The notes below the pieces were generated by a model, which saw only the letters and a list, made by a program, of their open reading frames with translations, was not told the origin of the DNA and did not search any database. 27,331 nt of DNA from Actinomycetota bacterium (lineage in GTDB: Bacteria; Actinomycetota; Acidimicrobiia; Acidimicrobiales; JAHWLA01): contig JAHWLA010000009.1 of the NCBI GenBank assembly GCA_019347595.1, forward strand, positions 1 through 27,331. Reading direction: 5' to 3'. Shown one piece after another: positions 23,713 through 27,331 of this stretch (positions are counted from its first letter, which is position 1; every line of letters begins with the position of its first letter). A program made the position numbers and the translations under genes.

Positions 23713-24448
<736 letters not shown>

Positions 24449-24452
<4 letters not shown>

Positions 24453-25051
24453 CGTCGGCGGCGGCTGCCGCAGGAGTGCGGCTGGCGGTGCCGCGTGGGG
24501 CGCGCGTCCTCGCTGGTGTGGTTGTCGCCGTTGCCGCACTCGTCTCCACCGTGGCGGGCGTGGTGGCCTGGCGAACCGGCGGGGACGGCATGCGGGCCAC
24601 AGCCGACGAGGTCGTCGCGTATCAGGCCGCAATCGAGCCGCTCGTGACCGAGTGGGGCCGTATCGAGATCCAGGGCATGCGGCCCGCCATCGGCGATCTC
24701 CTCTCCGGTGAAGGGGTGCCGCCGGAGACGGTGGAGGGCGAGGCAGCGGCCTGGGAGTCCGCCTTCGTCGGTCTGCGCGAGCGGATGCGCGCCGTGCCGG
24801 CGCCGCCGTCGCTCGAGGCGACAGCGAAGACGTTCGACGCTGCGCTGCAGCGGTACATCGACGCCGCCGGCCTGTTCGGGCGGGCGGCGGCGGAATCGTC
24901 GGAGGGGCGTCGTACCCTGATCGACGCGGGCGTGGCGGCCGCCCGTGACGGCGCCCGCCTGTACAACGAAGCGAGCTATGGGCTCCAGGACGTCCGGCGA
25001 CGGGCGGGGCTGGGGCCGACCGACGTGTTTCCTGACAACGGGGGGCAGTAA
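24449..25051 (+). CDS. Single-pass membrane protein of the transporter operon
   Basis: 200 residues from GTG 24449, overlapping the livF stop by 4 bp. A basic N-terminus (RLAVPRGAR) and one hydrophobic segment at about residues 19-41 (LAGVVVAVAALVSTVAGVVA) predict a signal anchor with the remainder outside the cell. The outer part is helical and Ala/Glu/Arg-rich (TADEVVAYQAAIEPLVTEWG, EATAKTFDAALQRYIDAAGL), with no cysteines and no enzymatic motif; a helical bundle seems likely. I do not recognise the family. Tight coupling to livF suggests a transporter accessory. Confidence 0.8.
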
Positions 25052-25053
25052 CG

Positions 25054-25677
25054 ATGCGATTCCGTACGGCGGCGGCAGCGGCGCTCATCGTGGTGGTGAC
25101 CGGCGCTTGCGGGGGTGGCGGAGACAAGCACCAGGCGGCGTCCGACGGCGGCAACGCGGCGTCGGAGACGACGTCCACCACGGCGGCGCCCGGCACGGCG
25201 ACCTCTACGCCGTCGTCCGGCCTGCAAGCGCCTGGCGCGCCGGGCGGCGCGGGCTCGACGCCGACGACGGCGGCATCCGGCTCGGCGGCGTCGACCGGCG
25301 GCGCAGCTTCGTCGAACGACATCACGAAGGTCGGCAATCCCGAGGACTTCCCGGTCCCACTGTCGATTGAGGAACTGCGACCGTGCGTCCGCCCCGGTCA
25401 GCCCCAGACAGTCGTGCTGCGGTCCGAGCGTGAGACTCATGTCGGATACGACTCGGTGTACTCGGACGGGCAGAACAGCATGTCGGCCGGCAACAACTAC
25501 TACGGCGGGTCCAACAGTGGCGAAACTGGTCCGGGGACCGAATGGCGTGACACCTTCGTCGTGAAGGTCGGTGCCCCCGCCGGCGAGGTGCGCGTCAACG
25601 CGATCGCAGCGAACAAGCGGGGCGTCGGTCGGGCCACCACCACGTTCCGCGTCGCCGACGCCTCCGGGAACTGCTGA
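25054..25677 (+). CDS. Putative lipoprotein of the transporter operon
   Basis: 207 residues from ATG 25054, 2 nt after the previous stop. A type II signal peptide with lipobox VTGAC places the lipidated Cys at residue 19, followed by a Gly run. A long Ser/Thr/Ala/Gly/Pro linker (to about residue 85) precedes a small C-terminal domain of about 120 residues (PLSIEELRPCVRPGQPQTVV, DTFVVKVGAPAGEVRVNAIA), predicted all-beta, with Cys near its start and at its very end (DASGNC), possibly one disulfide. No family recognised. It would sit on the outer face of the membrane next to the transporter and its anchored binding protein. Confidence 0.84.
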   Translation: MRFRTAAAAALIVVVTGACGGGGDKHQAASDGGNAASETTSTTAAPGTATSTPSSGLQAPGAPGGAGSTPTTAASGSAASTGGAASSNDITKVGNPEDFPVPLSIEELRPCVRPGQPQTVVLRSERETHVGYDSVYSDGQNSMSAGNNYYGGSNSGETGPGTEWRDTFVVKVGAPAGEVRVNAIAANKRGVGRATTTFRVADASGNC

Positions 25678-25687
25678 CGCCGCCCGC

Positions 25688-25735
25688 TTCTGGTCCGTAC
25701 ATCCGGCGCGTGGGTGCGTGATTTACGGACCAGAA
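25688..25735. terminator. Inverted repeat TTCTGGTCCGTA/TACGGACCAGAA after the transporter operon
   Basis: A 12-bp perfect stem (25688-25699 and 25724-25735) around a 24-nt GC-rich loop, 10 nt after the lipoprotein stop. The outer TTCTGGTC/GACCAGAA is identical to that of the leuA-downstream repeat. No T-tract. It is the likely operon end, or a member of a dispersed repeat family. Confidence 0.5.
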
Positions 25736-25758
25736 CGCTCGTGCGGGATGATGGGGGC

Positions 25759-26271
25759 ATGGCGCAGCCCGATTACGTCCCGCTCTCGACGGCCGACAAG
25801 GTGCGCGCACCCGAGCGGCTGCCGGTGCCCGACGCCTGGCGCCCCGACCGGCCGGCGGAGCTGAAGGGCAACACGCACCCGACCGGCGACCGTCTGGGGA
25901 CGCCGGGCCCCGACCAGGGCTACGCGCTGAAGCTGGCGCGCCAGTTCGAAGGGCGGCTGGTGCTCGGACCGGGGGAACACCACGAGGACGCCGTGGCGGG
26001 CTGCGTGGCGGTGGCCATGAAACGGGCCGCGCTGTTCGGGCGGGCGCCTGTGATCTACGACCTCGACCTCGCCTTCGCCCTCTGGGGGTTCCTGGACGGC
26101 GCACCTGCCGACCTGGTGGCGTTCCGCACCCCGCTGTTCCAGGCGGCGGCCCATCACTACTGGGACCAACGCGGCATCGTGGACCGGGTGCCGTCGGAGA
26201 CGCTGCGCCTGGCGCCTGCCCAGGTGCGCGAGCGCCTGTCGTCGTGGCGGGACCTGATCCGGGTCGACTGA
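25759..26271 (+). CDS. Hypothetical protein
   Basis: 170 residues from ATG 25759. The frame is open further upstream, but that part runs through the inverted repeat at 25688-25735, so the ATG is preferred. No signal peptide or transmembrane segment. An N-terminal Pro-rich stretch (RLPVPDAWRPDRPAELKG) precedes a mainly helical body with GPGEHHEDAVAGCVAVAMKR, YDLDLAFALWGFL and FQAAAHHYWDQRG. The clustered His and acidic residues could bind metal, but this is only an impression. I do not recognise the family. It lies 10 bp upstream of an acyl-CoA dehydrogenase gene on the same strand and may be co-transcribed with it. Confidence 0.7.
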   Translation: MAQPDYVPLSTADKVRAPERLPVPDAWRPDRPAELKGNTHPTGDRLGTPGPDQGYALKLARQFEGRLVLGPGEHHEDAVAGCVAVAMKRAALFGRAPVIYDLDLAFALWGFLDGAPADLVAFRTPLFQAAAHHYWDQRGIVDRVPSETLRLAPAQVRERLSSWRDLIRVD

Positions 26272-26281
26272 GGGGACGTCC

Positions 26282-27331
26282 GTGCAACCCATGACGCTCA
26301 CCGACGAGCAGCGCGACTTCCGTGCCGTTCTGCGGCAGTTCTGCGAGGACAAGATCGCCCCGCGCGCCGCCGAGGTCGACGAGAAGGCCGAGTTCCCGTG
26401 GGACAGCTACCAGGCCTGTGTCGAGATGGAGCTGCCTGCCCTCGGCATTCCCGCCGAGTACGGAGGCCACGGCGCCGATTTCGTCACGCAGTCGATCATG
26501 GTGGAGGAGGTGTCGCGCGTCTGCGCCTCGACCAGCCTGGCGATGCTCATCTCCAAGCTCGGCATGATCCCCGTCATGGGGTGGGGGAGCGAGGAGCTGA
26601 AGCGGACGTACCTCCCGCGCATCGCGTCGGGCGAGTGGCAGGGGAGCTACTGCCTGTCGGAGGCGGACGCCGGGTCCGACGTTGCCTCGATGAAGACGCG
26701 AGCGGTGCGTGACGGCGACACCTACGTGCTCAACGGGTCGAAGTACTGGATCACCAACGCGGGCATCTCGACCACGTACACCGTCTTCGCCAAGACCGAC
26801 CCCGACGCCGGGCATCGCGGCATCTCGTGCTTCGTGGTAGAGAAGGACATGGGCGTCAAGATCGGCAAGCTCGAGAAGAAGATGGGCGTGCGAGGCAGCC
26901 CCACCGGCGAGGTTATCTTCGAGGACGTGCGGGTCCCTGCGGCCAACCGGGTGGGCGAGGAGGGGCAGGGCTTCTACATCGCCATGGGGACGCTCGACCG
27001 GTCGCGTCCCACGATCGGCGCCCAGGCCGTCGGCATCGCCCAGGGGGCGCTCGACTACGCCGTGGGCTACATGAAGCAGCGCCGGCAGTTCGGCAAGCCC
27101 ATCGCCGAGTTCCAGGGGTTGCAGTTCATGGTCGCCGACATGGCGATGAAGGTCGAGGCCGCCCGCGGGCTGGTGCAGAAGGCGTGCGCCATCGTCGACG
27201 AGGGCGACCCGCGCGGCGAGCTCACCATGGCGGGCGCCATGGCGAAGTGCCTCGCGTCCGACGTGGCCATGGAGGTCACGACCAACGCCGTGCAACTGCT
27301 GGGCGGCTACGGGTACACCAAGGAGTTCCCC
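26282..27331 (+). CDS. Acyl-CoA dehydrogenase, 3' end missing
   Basis: FAD enzyme that introduces the alpha-beta double bond into acyl-CoA thioesters, passing electrons to ETF. 350 residues are visible from GTG 26282 (GAGGGG upstream; ATG 26291 is an alternative), and the frame runs off the window. The N-terminal helical domain starts LTDEQRDFRAVLRQFCEDKI. The FAD/substrate motifs are clear: YCLSEADAGSDVASMKT, then YWITNAGISTTYTVFAKTD, and in the C-terminal domain KQRRQFGKPIAEFQGLQFM and QLLGGYGYTKEFP. The region expected to hold the catalytic Glu of the MCAD type lies beyond the end. It resembles short-chain or branched-chain acyl-CoA dehydrogenases, so a role in BCAA or fatty acid breakdown is possible; chain specificity is not readable. 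Confidence 0.95.
   Translation, partial: MQPMTLTDEQRDFRAVLRQFCEDKIAPRAAEVDEKAEFPWDSYQACVEMELPALGIPAEYGGHGADFVTQSIMVEEVSRVCASTSLAMLISKLGMIPVMGWGSEELKRTYLPRIASGEWQGSYCLSEADAGSDVASMKTRAVRDGDTYVLNGSKYWITNAGISTTYTVFAKTDPDAGHRGISCFVVEKDMGVKIGKLEKKMGVRGSPTGEVIFEDVRVPAANRVGEEGQGFYIAMGTLDRSRPTIGAQAVGIAQGALDYAVGYMKQRRQFGKPIAEFQGLQFMVADMAMKVEAARGLVQKACAIVDEGDPRGELTMAGAMAKCLASDVAMEVTTNAVQLLGGYGYTKEFP

Overview
The window comes from a high-GC bacterium, most likely an actinobacterium. Composition, frequent GTG/TTG starts and several starts lying 6-7 nt behind a TANNNT box (leaderless-type) fit this. Acidimicrobiia is my best guess from the gene mix, but no marker here proves it. Most of the first 15.6 kb is branched-chain amino acid (BCAA) biosynthesis, and most of the last 11 kb is one BCAA-type ABC transporter operon with unusual partners.

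Region 1 (1-8.7 kb): the 3' part of serA; a small membrane-anchored 'sunset'-like protein gene on the minus strand; leuA behind its own promoter, a 12-residue leader peptide (Val-Leu-Leu-Leu) and a terminator; a minus-strand GlxA/AraC-type regulator; a small unknown gene whose 3' end overlaps a flavin-binding (PNPOx-like) gene; then leuC-leuD on the minus strand, separated by a perfect 94-bp tandem duplication. An IclR-family regulator diverges from leuC, with a palindrome between its -35 and -10 boxes.

Region 2 (8.7-11.9 kb): a MATE exporter, an XRE-type repressor, a small cytoplasmic histidine kinase and greA. Long perfect inverted repeats mark gene ends here and elsewhere in the window.

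Region 3 (11.9-15.6 kb): leuB-ilvE-cimA. Upstream is a second promoter-leader-terminator block with the same geometry as that of leuA, but its 12-residue leader carries Val-Val-Ile-Ile. CimA (citramalate synthase) together with LeuCD and LeuB gives a threonine-independent route to 2-oxobutyrate and isoleucine, so a leader that senses Val and Ile fits the operon it precedes.

Region 4 (15.6-25.7 kb): a small secreted Ala/Gly-rich protein, then six tightly packed genes: an 869-residue extracytoplasmic protein with a C-terminal membrane anchor, a membrane-anchored substrate-binding protein, a LivH-LivM-LivG triple fusion, LivF, a single-pass membrane protein and a lipoprotein. The substrate is not evident. 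The window ends with an unknown 170-residue protein and a truncated acyl-CoA dehydrogenase.

The strongest observations are the matched pair of attenuators, the leuC-leuD spacer duplication, the IclR operator/promoter arrangement and the transporter operon with its undescribed extracytoplasmic partners.
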